The position numbers and the translations under genes are program-made. From contig JALUTQ010000001.1 in assembly GCA_032718865.1 (NCBI GenBank), positions 806,001 to 870,000 of the forward strand: a stretch of 64,000 nucleotides of DNA. Reading direction: 5' to 3'. Of the stretch, positions 1 to 10,834 are shown in pieces (the stretch's first letter is position 1; every line of letters begins with the position of its first letter). The notes under the pieces are model-generated. The model did no database searches and was not told the DNA's origin. It worked only from the letters and a program-made list of their open reading frames with translations. This DNA is from Tilletia caries. Taxonomy: Eukaryota; Basidiomycota; Exobasidiomycetes; Tilletiales; Tilletiaceae.

Positions 1-1
1 C

Positions 2-1304
2 CTTGGCTTAAAGCCCAACTCTTTTCGACGTTTGCTCCAGGTTCTCAAGGACAAGGGCAAGCTCCGCGACGGCACTCGATCACGGGCTCTGTCTGCTGAA
101 GAGAAGCTCGGTATCTTCTTGCACATGGCTCGCAGTGGATCAGCCTGTAGAATGACAGCCAGTATCTTCGGTAGAGGCTTAGGCACTGTTGCAAAGTAGG
201 TACTCAATACTAACCACTAGGCACCAGCACTGTCTGGCCACCCTTGGCTGCTGCGCCGGTCAACGCAATTGGAAGGCTAATTATTATTTCCTTACCCCTG
301 GTTTTCGTTTCTTTGCTGCTTCTTTAGGTGCTTCAAAGAAGTGGTGGCTGCGCTTACGAGCCGGGAAATATACACTATGTTTGTCAAGGCACCAGGCTCC
401 GATGCGGAAGTACCCGAGCGACTGCGAGGCGACGATCGACTGCGGCACTTCAAGGCTGTTCTCGGGGCAGTAGATGGGGTGCATGTGGCTGCACATCCCT
501 CGGCGGTCGACGCCACTCGGTTCCGCAACCGTAAGGCTGGTTTAACATTCAATGTGCTTGCCGCTTGCGGTTTCGATCTCAGCTTCCATTACATTCTCAC
601 TGGATGGGAAGGCAGCGCCGCCGACAGTCACGTCTTCCACGCGGCACGCACGTCTACCTGGCTCATTCCGAAAGGTCGAACGTATCTCGCAGATGCTGGC
701 TTTCCTCTCTGTGTCGAGCTCTTGACTCCGTATCGGAACACTCGGTACCACTTGAATGAGTGGGGAGATGGATCTGAAACGTAAGTATGACTGTACACAG
801 TTCATGGGCATACATATCTGCCGTGGCTTAGTGTCTGTGCTTCTGTGACCGTGCATGCGATTAACGCCTCAGTTCTCGATTTGTTTCAGGGTCACAAACA
901 AGGAAGAGCTCTATAACCGCCGACACTCCGGCCTCCGCAGCGTGATAGAGCGCGCCTTCGGCATCATGAAGGCACGGTTTAAAGTGCTTCGCACGGGGTC
1001 TCAGTTTGACCTCAAGGTCCAAGCAGCAGTTTTTCCGGCATTGGCAGTGGTACACAACATGCTCATCAGCGACGATCCCGACGACCCTTACCTTCTGGAC
1101 GATTTCGCTCTGGCGGAGATGGAGATGGACGGAACAACAGACAGCACTCTGAGAGCAGCAGCAGGCCGCATCAGTGATGCAGAGAGGAAGAGTGGGCAGG
1201 ATCAGAGAGACAAGATTGCTCGGAAAAATGTGGCGGTCTTTCAAGTAGAGGTGGTGATACGTAATAACATGCAGGCTGCAGCCATCATTCTCAGTGCATC
1301 TTGA
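2..1304 (+). CDS. Harbinger-type DDE transposase, 5'-partial, three exons visible
   Basis: The reading frame enters at base 2. Exons are 2-195, 328-780 and 890-1304; the introns (196-327 and 781-889) have GTAGGT and GTAAGT donors and phases that join cleanly. The protein matches the DDE_Tnp_4 / Harbinger nuclease family. The first catalytic Asp is in AVDGVH, followed by the family block GWEGSAADSHVF; the second Asp is in YLADAGFPL, and the Glu is in SVIERAFGIMKARF. An N-terminal helical region ahead of the nuclease fold is present, but the start codon lies upstream of the window. No stop or frameshift is seen in the visible part, so the catalytic core appears intact. In this family the nuclease cuts at the terminal repeats and needs the Myb-like partner encoded opposite for DNA binding and nuclear import. 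Confidence 0.88.
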
Positions 1305-1432
1305 AAGGGTTTAAAGTGAATCAGATTGTTTTAGAAGTCAAAAAGAGGCTACGGTCTACAGCTAAGCGCAAACAAGCAGAGCAAGAAAGATTGAGGGAAG
1401 CATGGATGGGTGGAGACAAAGGAACAGAAGCA

Positions 1433-3057
1433 TCACGTCGAGAAGATCTTCTTACGAAGCCAGTCCACGCGAAGATCAGCGTTGTCCGCCTTGGACATGG
1501 CCATGTAGGTGAAGGGGCCCCTCTTGTTGTCGTTGAAGTAGTCGATGATGTCGAGCTGTTCCATGGTCGTGAAGTGGGCCTTGTCGTTAAGGTTGAAGAA
1601 CTTAATTGCGTTCTGGAGTTCGTTATCCTCGGCACTAGCGCCCTCTGACTGCTTAAAGTTGTCGGCCAGATCTTGCATTACACCGTTGAGCTTAGTAAGC
1701 TCGCCGGCCTGCGTCTTTCGGACCCGCTTGGGCTTTCCCAGCCACTCTTCGTCATCAGCGCGACGCTTGCCTTGCTTCTTGTTCTATGGACAATATATCC
1801 AAGTTTACCGTAGAAAAGATGACTGTCAGCCAAGATCAGATTGTAATTCGTAGCGCGTAGCGACTAGCGCTTAGCGTATGCAGTGGACTAACCTTTCCCT
1901 CACCACCCGTCTGTCCGTCACTGTCCTCGTGCGTTCCTTCGACTTCCTCACCGTCGGAGGCCGGAGAATCAGAAGAATCCTCGTCGGTACCAGAATCCTC
2001 CTCTTTTTCATTCTTCGAAGCCTTCGCACCAGGGTCGAGAGCAAACTCGCCGTTGGCGATGCCCCCCTCGACGATGGCATCCACCTCCTCGTAGAACTCG
2101 AACACCTTGTCCCTGAGTTCGGCCGCAGCCGCGTCTTCCTGACATTGATCCGCAATACAAATCACGATTAGGAACATTAGTGAACACATCCAAACAATTG
2201 AAAACATAGTATTTAGCCATCATTAAATGGCAGCAATCTCACCTCTGCGAGAGTCTCCCACAAGTCGTCTGAAGCATCGATCATGTTATTTTCCGAGTCC
2301 CACGAGAAGCCTGATCGGCGAACCACACGACGAAAAGGCCCGAAAGTGGACTTGAGCTGGTCACGAAAGGAAGGCGAGTAGCCCATGTTGGGCAACCTGA
2401 GCGTCAGTCTAACCTGAACCCTGAGAAGAGCATAAGTCACACAGTCCATCCCATCGAACACGTACTGTCTTCCAGCGGGTCTGAGCCTGCTTCGAGGTCC
2501 TAGCACTGCCCTTGTGCTTCGCATTGACCTCATTGGCCGCCTGCAGATAGTGTTTTTCCTGATGGCATTATAGCACAGAAAATGGCGGGAGGCAATAAGT
2601 CAGCTCCAGAACCGACACTCGTATAATGCCTGAACTCACCTTGAAGTTAGCGCCATCCATCTGCATGTCGACTTTAATCTGGGTCAATTTAGTCAAGAGA
2701 ATTCGGTCCTCTGCAGGCTTCCAAAAGCAACGAACGGACCCTGCTCCAGTGCCCTTCGAGTCATCCTTTGCAGCTTTTCCCTTCTTAGGAGCCAGCTTTG
2801 CTTTTTCCCTTATTGGCCTGAGCTTTTTCGACTTTCTTTTTGGTAGGGGAGACGGCCGAAGAAGCGCTGGCAGCCGAAGTGCCACGGCTCGCACCAGTAG
2901 CAGATGAAGAAGTAGGTGCGGAAGGAGTAGTAGCAATCGCAGCGCTGTTAGTTGCGCTGAGACGAGCAATCAAAGCTGCGTCGTTGGCGGCTTCAGCGGC
3001 CACATCGATCTCGACAGCGGAGGGACTGTCTGGCGGAGAAGCGGATCGTCTGACCAT
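1433..3057 (-). CDS. Harbinger accessory protein with Myb/SANT-like DNA-binding domain, one apparent frameshift
   Basis: Five exons fit: 3057-2640, 2558-2466, 2413-2243, 2138-1893 and 1783-1433, all with GT-AG borders and phase 0. The predicted product is about 425 residues. After an Ala/Ser-rich N-terminus and a lysine-rich stretch, a Myb_DNA-bind_3-like domain runs from CFWKPAEDRILLTKL through AANEVNAKHKG and TRWKT to RRSGFSWD and DASDDLWETLAE, with the expected spaced tryptophans. An acidic linker and a basic segment (KPKRVRK, a likely nuclear signal) follow. Exon 1 has 418 bases, one more than a multiple of three; the frame slips in a run of five A residues (minus strand) near 2809-2813. 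It is therefore either a pseudogene or carries a base-calling error. Its partner is the transposase at 2-1304. Confidence 0.72.
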
Positions 3058-3275
3058 AGTGCGGGCGAGGAGCGAGTGTGCTGTATGTAGTTGCTTGATG
3101 CTCGATGCTTGTTGTTGTATGTGTATGCACGCAAGCGCACTAAATAAGCAGCGAGCTGCTCTAACGTCTGCCCTGCTTGTAATGAGGTGAAAACTGATGG
3201 AAAAAAACTGAAAAACTCTCACTGAGACGCCGCAAAACTGGGTCTGTGTTGTGGTTTCGGCTCCGCGCCAGCAAT

Positions 3276-3469
3276 GGCGTGAATGAAATCCGGCCAAAAT
3301 GCTGGATTTGGCCCACGCCATTTTCTATTAAGTAGCAGCGGCGTGAGCTCACGACTGGCGTGAACTCAAGCGGCGTGAGAAGTGTCAAGTGAACAGAACA
3401 GGCGTGAACTGACGCCAAAAAAAATTCACGCCGAAATTTTGGCGTGAGAGCCGCCCGATGAACAGGGCC
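3276..3469. repeat. Harbinger right terminus: subterminal GGCGTGA repeats and terminal repeat
   Basis: GGCGTGA occurs at 3276-3282, 3340-3346, 3357-3363, 3372-3378, 3401-3407 and 3441-3447, and in inverted form near 3425-3431. This is the usual pattern of subterminal binding sites for an element-encoded DNA-binding protein. The outermost bases form the putative terminal repeat ending at 3469. That the Myb-like partner binds these sites is inference. Confidence 0.6.
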
Positions 3470-3593
3470 ATAGGATGAGGACCGAAAGATCAAGAAGAGA
3501 GCGCGAAGGTACTGACGGCCGACAGACGTCCATTGAGACGGATGACCGATGAACAAATGAAGGGCCTACGGAAGTCGCGTCGAGGCAGTTGCC

Positions 3594-5459
3594 ATGGTCG
3601 ACGACTCGTCGACCGATTTGCACTCAAAAGCCGCCGCTCTTGGATGTACAGTCCTGCTGACTTGTTCTCATCGTTCTCTTCCTCTTCTTCTTGCTCTTGC
3701 TCCTGCATCTGCTCCTGCTCCCGCCCCTGCCTTTGCTCTTGCTCCTGCTTCTGCCCCTGCTTCTGCTTCGCCCCTGCTCTTGCTCCTGCCCTTGCTCCTG
3801 CTCTTGCTCCACTCTGCTCTTCCCTTTGCTCCAGCAGCCGAGATGACACTACCAAGGCAGCATGTCCGAAGAAGCCTGAGTTTGCACCAGCTGCCTCCGC
3901 GCCGAGCACCACCGAGCGTACCGATCCCACCCGCACCCTTCCCCTACCACGACAGGAACCGCAGTCACAGCTTTGCGAAAGACGATTGCAACTTCTCGCC
4001 CCCCTACGGCACAAATGACCAGTTCACGATGTCGTCAGGTCAGTCACTTTCTAGTCAAGGATCGGCTTTCCGGAGTGGAACTGTTGCTGACCCGGCTTTG
4101 CTTTGTGAACAGACTCAACTATGGTTGACCCTTTTGTGGATGAGATGCTGGAAGCCCATCAAAGTCCCTTGAACGCCTACCCCGACATCTCAGCAATGCC
4201 GGTCCATCGACAACAACACCCTTCTCCACTTCAAAGAATCGTTGCTGTCAGCCCTTTCGTCGCTGACGAGGCCGAGCCGACGGAGAACAGCGAGACGAGG
4301 AACAAAATCAAATTTTCGGCCCTGCTCGCATCGATTCCCAAGAGCCTGAGGGCACGAGCTACATCAAGGAGCAGTGCTGGCGACAAACGACCTATGCCGC
4401 GCTCAAGCCTTTCAGGCGAGGACACGGTCGTATCCAGAGGACATAAGCGATCTTTCACGCAGGTTGAGTCTGCCAACGTCGAGTCCGTGCACTTGGTCGA
4501 TTCTCAACCGGCCTTTGCATCAAAATCCTCGAGTCCGCGCTTCAAAACCGCGAACTTAGATCTGCAGCCAGATTATCCAGTTGCAGGAGCCGACAGGGTC
4601 AAAAATAGGTCCTCCGTCAAGGTGTTGCAAGACCCGAACCTCAGCAAGGTAGGTTCCGTACCTTCTCTCCAACCCGTCCGAACGTTGCAACATTATACTC
4701 ACAGTAAATCTCCTCCAGAGACACCACAGCTCTCAAAGGAAAAGATCCGTTTCCCTCTCCGAACGTGGGCATGGACGTCAACGACAGATATACGACGACG
4801 CGACCCAATCGCCCTATCGAGAGTCTGATGCTGTCCTACCCGATCCTCTCGAGCTCCTTCGAGCGAATCTCAAAACGATGCTTCCGTCGTTTCCAACCCC
4901 CCCGCCCAGACCTCACGCGCTGAGGTCGTTCGAATCGTCGCCTTCGCTGCTTCTTTCATTTGCGCAACAAGATCCGTCGTCAGTGCCGGCTTCTCAGTTG
5001 TTGTCGCCGACGTCCTGTCATTGCCGGGACTCGATCACACGCTCGAGGACCATGCGGAAGGCTGCGGACGCCTCAAATCTGCAGCGAGACAGCCAGATCG
5101 ATGGCGAAAACGAAATGCCCGGGCGGAAAGGGCGATCCGTGCTTGATCACACCTCTACTGAAATGAAGGACGTCGAAGACACAGAAGGAGGAACACGCAC
5201 AAGAAAGAACACGGCCAAAAGTATCTGTTCGACGACCCAGCAGTTTGCAGCCCTCCGCCAACACGTCCTCTATCACAAAGCGGCTTCCCTCCTCCGCCAG
5301 ACACGCTCCTTTTGCCTACCAAACAAACCACCTCCTCTTCCCCCAAAGCAACGACGGGCGACGCTCAATGAGTACTGCAGCATCAAGTCAGCTTATACCG
5401 CGAACGGCCGTGCGGCTACCGAGGTTGGCAGCGTGCCGCCATCGAGTATGGCACGGTGA
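3594..5459 (+). CDS. Unrecognised, mostly disordered protein, three exons
   Basis: Exons 3594-4038, 4113-4648 and 4719-5459 join in consistent phase (donors GTCAGT and GTAGGT) and give 573 residues. I do not recognise the family. The first about 80 residues are low-complexity Ala/Pro/Leu encoded by GCTCCTGC-type repeats, so the true start could be further downstream. The rest is rich in Ser, Arg, Lys and Pro, with basic clusters (for example RGHKRSF, SQRKRSVS) and a proline run PTPPPRP; no membrane segment or enzyme motif is seen. It looks like a disordered nuclear or regulatory protein. It sits between the Harbinger terminus and the left arm of the inverted duplication. The splice model is supported by phase only. 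Confidence 0.55.
3665..3830. repeat. Imperfect CTCCTGC/CTTGCTC low-complexity tract
   Basis: This is a pyrimidine-rich stretch of repeated CTGCTCCTGC and CTTGCTCC units. It is read as Ala/Pro/Leu repeats on the plus strand and as Gln/Glu/Gly/Arg repeats on the minus strand, so long open frames occur on both strands by composition alone. Confidence 0.8.
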
Positions 5460-5671
5460 AGCGGACGAGGCAAACCTCCGACTTGGCCCTCGCAGTGACG
5501 AGACAAAACAGGACAGGGATACCACGATACCGGATATCACCAATCACATTCTTTACACATAGACTTGGCTCTCAAAACCTTCATTAGACATTACCCCCTC
5601 ACCCGGGCCATAGAATCGAAGCTCGTTGTTCGAACGTTCAGGTCATGTAGGTCTTCCGAGGATTGGTGGTC

Positions 5672-7580
5672 CTGGATGTAAGTATAGAGGGACCAAGTTC
5701 CCGTTGGAAGAGACCACTCTCGATGAGACACAAGAGGAAGGTGCGCAAATGACCAGGACTGGTACTGATGATGCTATTGAGTAAGGATACAGTTGGAGAA
5801 TACGAGTTAGGGGACCACAAAGATGAGCAGAGATGCTGCTGGATATGGAAATGGAAGAAGAAGGAGGGTAGAAAGAAAAAGAAGGACTGGAGAAGAGCGC
5901 AGAAGGAAGCTGGATAGACGTATGCGATGCGATGCGTTATGCGGGATGTGTTGCGGGGATCACCGGGTGGCAGGTCGTTTTTGGAGTGTGCCGAGCGTCT
6001 AGAGGGCGAGAGGAAGAGGAAGAGTGTCCGTCACACTTCAGAAGTTGAGCAGGCCCAGGTTGATGCCGATGTTCTTCAGGTCCAGAAGGTCGTCGTCGTC
6101 CACGACGGTAGTCGACTTGGTGCCCTTCTGCACGCAGCAGCCGCCAGCAGTCTGGCAGGTCCAGTTGGGGCTCTTCTTGCCGCTGTCCTTGCCGCACTTG
6201 CCGCTGAAGTCAAGGATGCACACGTTGATGGTCAGATCCTTGAGGTCGATCAGGTCGTTGTCGCTCTCGTAAACGCTTCCGCAGGTGGAGCCGTGGGACA
6301 CGTGGTCGAAGCCACTGGGGCAAGAAGTCGGGGGGGGGCTTCTGAGTGGGCTTGGGCGTGTGCTTGGTGGTAGTAGGCTTGGGCGTGTGCTTGGTGGTAG
6401 TAGGCTTGGGAGTGTGTTTGGTGGTGGTGGGCTTGCGGGTAGTAGTCGGCTTAGGAGTGCGAGTGGGCTTGGGAGTGGGCTTGGGAGTGCGGGTAGGCTT
6501 CTGGGTGGGCTTGGGAGTGTGAGGAACAGGAACGCAGTACTTCGGCCGGCCCGAGAGGATGTTGACGTTGACTCCGAGGTCCTTCAGGTCCAAGAGATCA
6601 TTGTCGCTGTATGAAACATACTTGCTGCCACGCTTCTCGGGAGTGGATCGGGAGAGGATGTTGAGGTAGGCCTTCAAGTTCTTCAAGTCGATGAGGTCGT
6701 TGTCGTGGACGACTTTTGTCGAGCACCCGCGTGCTTCCACGGTCGTGTCTTCGCTCCGGGCAATGATTGTGTCGAGGGCGTCAGAGCCGCGCTTGAGGAT
6801 GTGAAGGTTGCTCAAGAGGTCGAGGTTGATCTTGGTGTTCTTCAAGTCAATAAGATCGTCATCATCGACGAAGCTGGTGGCCTTGCGCTTGAGAAGATCG
6901 ATGTCGTTGAGGAGGTTGAGACCGAGCTTGAGGCCCTTGGCGTCAACGAGATCGTTGTCGTGAACGATGGTTGCAGCCTTGCGCTTGAGGATGTGGCCAT
7001 CGTCGAGCAGGTGCAGGTTGTTGAGCAGGTTGAGGCCAATCTTGGCGTTCTTGAGGTCGACACCGTCGTTGTCGTGGATGACCTTGACGCTGCGCTCCTC
7101 GAGAGGAATAGCAGAAGCAACCGCGGCTACGAGAGCAATGGAGGTGAGGCTGGTAAGAATTCTGACCATGATGGGCAAGTTTGAGAAGTGTAGATGTGTT
7201 GGTGGATAAGAGTGCAAGGAAGGAAGTGTCCGGGTACTGTGTGAGGGAGGAAGTAGGAAAGGGACAGAGGAATGGTAAAGACTGTGTGTGGTCGGTGTAG
7301 GGGCAGGTAGATGAGCCTGATGATGGGGAGGAAAGAAGTGGTTAGCACACGCTGGATGGCGCCCTTATGTAGCTTGCGGGCGTCTGTATGATCCCAGAAG
7401 CAGAGCGCTGAACTTCAGAAGGAAAAGCTGAAGCGCCAAGTGCTCCACTGTCCGGCGTGCTGCCCAGAGCTCTTCGCACGGATACGTCGAAGGAAAGTGC
7501 CATCCTGCCACCCCCGTGAGGCCGTGAACGGTTCACAGGGTGAGAGCTTCTAGTGTCTCGGCGAGGCAAAGGGGTCGACG
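5672..7580. repeat. Left arm of a 1.9 kb inverted duplication
   Basis: The stretch is the near-exact reverse complement of 8354-10256. Homology begins at CTGGATGTAAGTATAGAG on the outer side and stops abruptly after GGGGTCGACG on the inner side. The few differences I found inside are length changes in mononucleotide runs (for example nine G against five), plus small changes at the outer edge. The arm contains a complete gene with promoter and 3' flank, so this is a recent segmental duplication and not a transposon terminal repeat. Confidence 0.93.
6038..7169 (-). CDS. Secreted Kex2-processed repeat protein, left copy (frame interrupted at a G/C run)
   Basis: The start at 7169 gives a clear signal peptide (MVRILTSLTSIALVAAVASA). 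About seven copies of a unit resembling HDNDLIDLKNLKxxLNLL follow, the first ones separated by dibasic LKR or EKR sites that Kex2 would cut in the Golgi. Next come a Lys-Pro-Thr linker of about 60 residues (KPTTTKHTP repeats) and a cysteine-containing C-terminal part with two more units. The organisation resembles fungal KEP proteins such as the Ustilago repellent Rep1, but I see no sequence evidence of homology to Rep1. The frame breaks after the linker at about 6331-6339, where nine G stand against five in the other copy. The likely role is a set of secreted peptides coating hyphae or acting outside the cell; this is inference. Confidence 0.75.
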
Positions 7581-8353
7581 AGGTTGTGCGTAGGAGGTGC
7601 TCGATCATGAGGCTGAGGATGAGGAATGTTTCCCCTTCCCAGGAGTGAGCTGGACAGAAGTGTCTGATTTACAATAATACCCAACCGTGCTGCTCACCTG
7701 TATTTACCGCCTCCCCTTCCCCTCGCTAGAACGCGAAAAGGCTCACGGGCTTGGCTACCAGAAGTATGAGACCCGATCTCCGGGATGCTTTGGCGGCCGT
7801 GAACGTGAGCCGAGGCGTTGAGGTTTACGATCTGGGATATAGGGTGAATAAGGGCGTCAGCGAGTGAGGGCGCGAGTGAGGGCGCGAGTGAGGGCGCAGC
7901 GGGCGTAACAAGCTCGAACGCTGCCCTGACTCAGAGAAGGGACCAAGAGTTCAGCGTCCGTCCAGCGTTCAGCGGTAATCGGCAGCATGGGTCAGTCACA
8001 AGGCGCGAGGCGACGCCGGTGAGTGAGAGAAACATGGAACCGCAGGGGGCAGCGGGCTGGTAAAAAAGCGTACCGCAGAACCGGCTCCGTCGACCGTCGT
8101 GCACATGCTGCAGGGCAGCGAATGAATAGCCGTTCCTGCATGCATAATTCCCACGCTATACATACGGCATACGGTTGGGTCGCATTTAGCGCATTTAGAC
8201 CCATGAGAAAACTATCCGCTCCAACCGACCACAACAGAGCCGAAGCAGGTCACTCTGGGAAATTTTGGGAAGACCTGAACGACCTGAACGAGGTGCCTGA
8301 ACGTCCGAGCATCGAGCATCGATACTATGGCTGGGGTGAGGCCTGATCGAGCA
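7581..8353. promoter_or_regulatory. Unique spacer between the inverted arms
   Basis: This 0.77 kb is not repeated and contains no convincing gene. It separates two divergently transcribed copies of the same gene, although each arm also carries about 400-600 bp of its own upstream DNA. A 12 bp tandem repeat (CGAGTGAGGGCG, three copies) lies at 7861-7896. Close to the inner arm ends a short GTGCTCGATCA stretch recurs in inverted form beyond a gap of about 16 bp, a possible trace of the rearrangement junction. Confidence 0.5.
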
Positions 8354-10256
8354 CGTCGACCCCTTTGCCTCGCCGAGACACTAGAAGCTCTCACCCTGTG
8401 AACCGTTCACGGCCTCACGGGGGTGGCAGGATGGCACTTTCCTTCGACGTATCCGTGCGAAGAGCTCTGGGCAGCACGCCGGACAGTGGAGCACTTGGCG
8501 CTTCAGCTTTTTCCTTCTGAAGTTCAGCGCTCTGCTTCTGGGATCATACAGACGCCCGCAAGCTACATAAGGGCGCCATCCAGCGTGTGCTAACCACTTC
8601 TTTCCTCCCCATCATCAGGCTCATCTACCTGCCCCTACACCGACCACACACAGTCTTTACCATTCCTCTGTCCCTTTCCTACTTCCTCCCTCACACAGTA
8701 CCCGGACACTTCCTTCCTTGCACTCTTATCCACCAACACATCTACACTTCTCAAACTTGCCCATCATGGTCAGAATTCTTACCAGCCTCACCTCCATTGC
8801 TCTCGTAGCCGCGGTTGCTTCTGCTATTCCTCTCGAGGAGCGCAGCGTCAAGGTCATCCACGACAACGACGGTGTCGACCTCAAGAACGCCAAGATTGGC
8901 CTCAACCTGCTCAACAACCTGCACCTGCTCGACGATGGCCACATCCTCAAGCGCAAGGCTGCAACCATCGTTCACGACAACGATCTCGTTGACGCCAAGG
9001 GCCTCAAGCTCGGTCTCAACCTCCTCAACGACATCGATCTTCTCAAGCGCAAGGCCACCAGCTTCGTCGATGATGACGATCTTATTGACTTGAAGAACAC
9101 CAAGATCAACCTCGACCTCTTGAGCAACCTTCACATCCTCAAGCGCGGCTCTGACGCCCTCGACACAATCATTGCCCGGAGCGAAGACACGACCGTGGAA
9201 GCACGCGGGTGCTCGACAAAAGTCGTCCACGACAACGACCTCATCGACTTGAAGAACTTGAAGGCCTACCTCAACATCCTCTCCCGATCCACTCCCCGAG
9301 AAGCGTGGCAGCAAGTATGTTTCATACAGCGACAATGATCTCTTGGACCTGAAGGACCTCGGAGTCAACGTCAACATCCTCTCGGGCCGGCCGAAGTACT
9401 GCGTTCCTGTTCCTCACACTCCCAAGCCCACCCAGAAGCCTACCCGCACTCCCAAGCCCACTCCCAAGCCCACTCGCACTCCTAAGCCGACTACTACCCG
9501 CAAGCCCACCACCACCAAACACACTCCCAAGCCTACTACCACCAAGCACACGCCCAAGCCTACTACCACCAAGCACACGCCCAAGCCCACTCAGAAGCCC
9601 CCGACTTCTTGCCCCAGTGGCTTCGACCACGTGTCCCACGGCTCCACCTGCGGAAGCGTTTACGAGAGCGACAACGACCTGATCGACCTCAAGGATCTGA
9701 CCATCAACGTGTGCATCCTTGACTTCAGCGGCAAGTGCGGCAAGGACAGCGGCAAGAAGAGCCCCAACTGGACCTGCCAGACTGCTGGCGGCTGCTGCGT
9801 GCAGAAGGGCACCAAGTCGACTACCGTCGTGGACGACGACGACCTTCTGGACCTGAAGAACATCGGCATCAACCTGGGCCTGCTCAACTTCTGAAGTGTG
9901 ACGGACACTCTTCCTCTTCCTCTCGCCCTCTAGACGCTCGGCACACTCCAAAACGACCTGCCACCCGGTGATCCCCGCAACACATCCCGCATAACGCATC
10001 GCATCGCATACGTCTATCCAGCTTCCTTCTGCGCTCTTCTCCAGTCCTTTTTCTTTCTACCCTCCTTCTTCTTCCATTTCCATATCCAGCAGCATCTCTG
10101 CTCATCTTTGTGGTCCCCTAACTCGTATTCTCCAACTGTATCCTTACTCAATAGCATCATCAGTACCAGTCCTGGTCATTTGCGCACCTTCCTCTTGTGT
10201 CTCATCGAGAGTGGTCTCTTCCCACCTGAACTTGGTCCCTCTATACTTACATCCAG
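8354..10256. repeat. Right arm of the 1.9 kb inverted duplication
   Basis: The stretch is the reverse complement of 5672-7580. The outer border is near 10256 and the inner border near 8354; sequences beyond both borders differ from those beside the left arm. It carries the second copy of the Kex2-type repeat protein with identical 5' and 3' flanks. Confidence 0.93.
8766..9894 (+). CDS. Secreted Kex2-processed repeat protein, right copy (frame interrupted at a C run)
   Basis: The protein is the same as in the left copy: signal peptide, DNDLIDLKN-type units with dibasic KR sites, Lys-Pro-Thr linker, and a cysteine-bearing tail ending NIGINLGLLNF. The frame breaks at about 9293-9297, where four C stand against three in the left copy. 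The left copy is intact there, and this copy is intact where the left one is broken. Both copies agree on a reading length of 1128 bases once the one run difference in each is allowed for. Either each copy was inactivated separately or both indels are sequencing errors; the second is more likely because every internal difference I found is in a mononucleotide run. The start codon is 48 bases downstream of an in-frame ATG at 8718, chosen because it begins the signal peptide. Confidence 0.77.
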
Positions 10257-10834
10257 AACGACCATCTCATCGGCTAGTCTGTCAGCGACCCAGAACGCGA
10301 AGAGTTTGTGACAGGTGCAAGTGCCAAGAATCAAGATGCACATGCATGCAAAGTCTGTCTGGGACCTGCATATATGCATGCAGAAAGGCTTCGGTCGGAT
10401 CGGTGCCCTGCATGCCGAGCTGCAGGTACGGCGGAGCCTCCTGCCACCAACCAGCTGGCTGGCCCCATGTTTCTCTCGCTCACAGTGGCAGACCTGCGTT
10501 CTTCTACGTAGATCTAGATTTCAAGCCCAGCCAGTCGAAGCCGGCCTCGGAACTCGGCATGACTGCTCGCTGCGCGTTGGAACAGCACAGGTCTGAGGCC
10601 GACCCCTGGCGCATGGTGTACCGCTGGATCGCCTTTCGCTCTGTGTTGTGCTGCGGACCGCACGTATGCAAAAGGGAGCTTTCCCATCGCTGACTCTTCT
10701 TAGCCCTCCTCCCTCCTTCTCATTCTTTCTCTATTCCTCCGTTCTCACTCCCTGTCTTCTCCTCTGCCCTTCCTTCCCCAGCAGGGGATCTCACAACAAA
10801 GCCTTCGTCGACCGCCGTTTGTCCGACCGAAGAA
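10257..10834. other. Intergenic region upstream of the cysteine-rich gene
   Basis: No gene is recognised. A GCATGCA-rich spot lies near 10330-10385 (several ATGCATGCA words). The last 150 bp before the start codon at 10835 is CT-rich, as is common for fungal promoters and 5' leaders. Confidence 0.5.

Larger units (their letters stand above)
1..3469. mobile_element. PIF/Harbinger DNA transposon, right portion (left end outside window)
   Basis: The stretch holds the two genes that define Harbinger elements in convergent order: a DDE transposase on the plus strand and a Myb/SANT-like DNA-binding protein on the minus strand. The right end is placed at 3469, where the sequence read inward on the minus strand starts GGCCCTGTTCATCGGG, a start typical of PIF/Harbinger terminal repeats. 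Copies of GGCGTGA crowd the last 200 bp. The left terminal repeat and one target-site copy are not in the window, so the boundary and the 3 bp duplication cannot be confirmed. The unit is probably a single insertion next to the unrelated gene starting at 3594. Confidence 0.75.

Noticed and set aside
3490..4014. Minus-strand Gln/Glu-rich open frame
   Set aside because: It is a direct result of the CTCCTGC repeat tract. The plus-strand frame continues through phase-matched introns into a longer protein.
5672..10256. Reading the inverted arms as transposon terminal repeats
   Set aside because: Each arm holds a full gene with flanks and the spacer has no transposase. No target duplication is seen at the outer borders.
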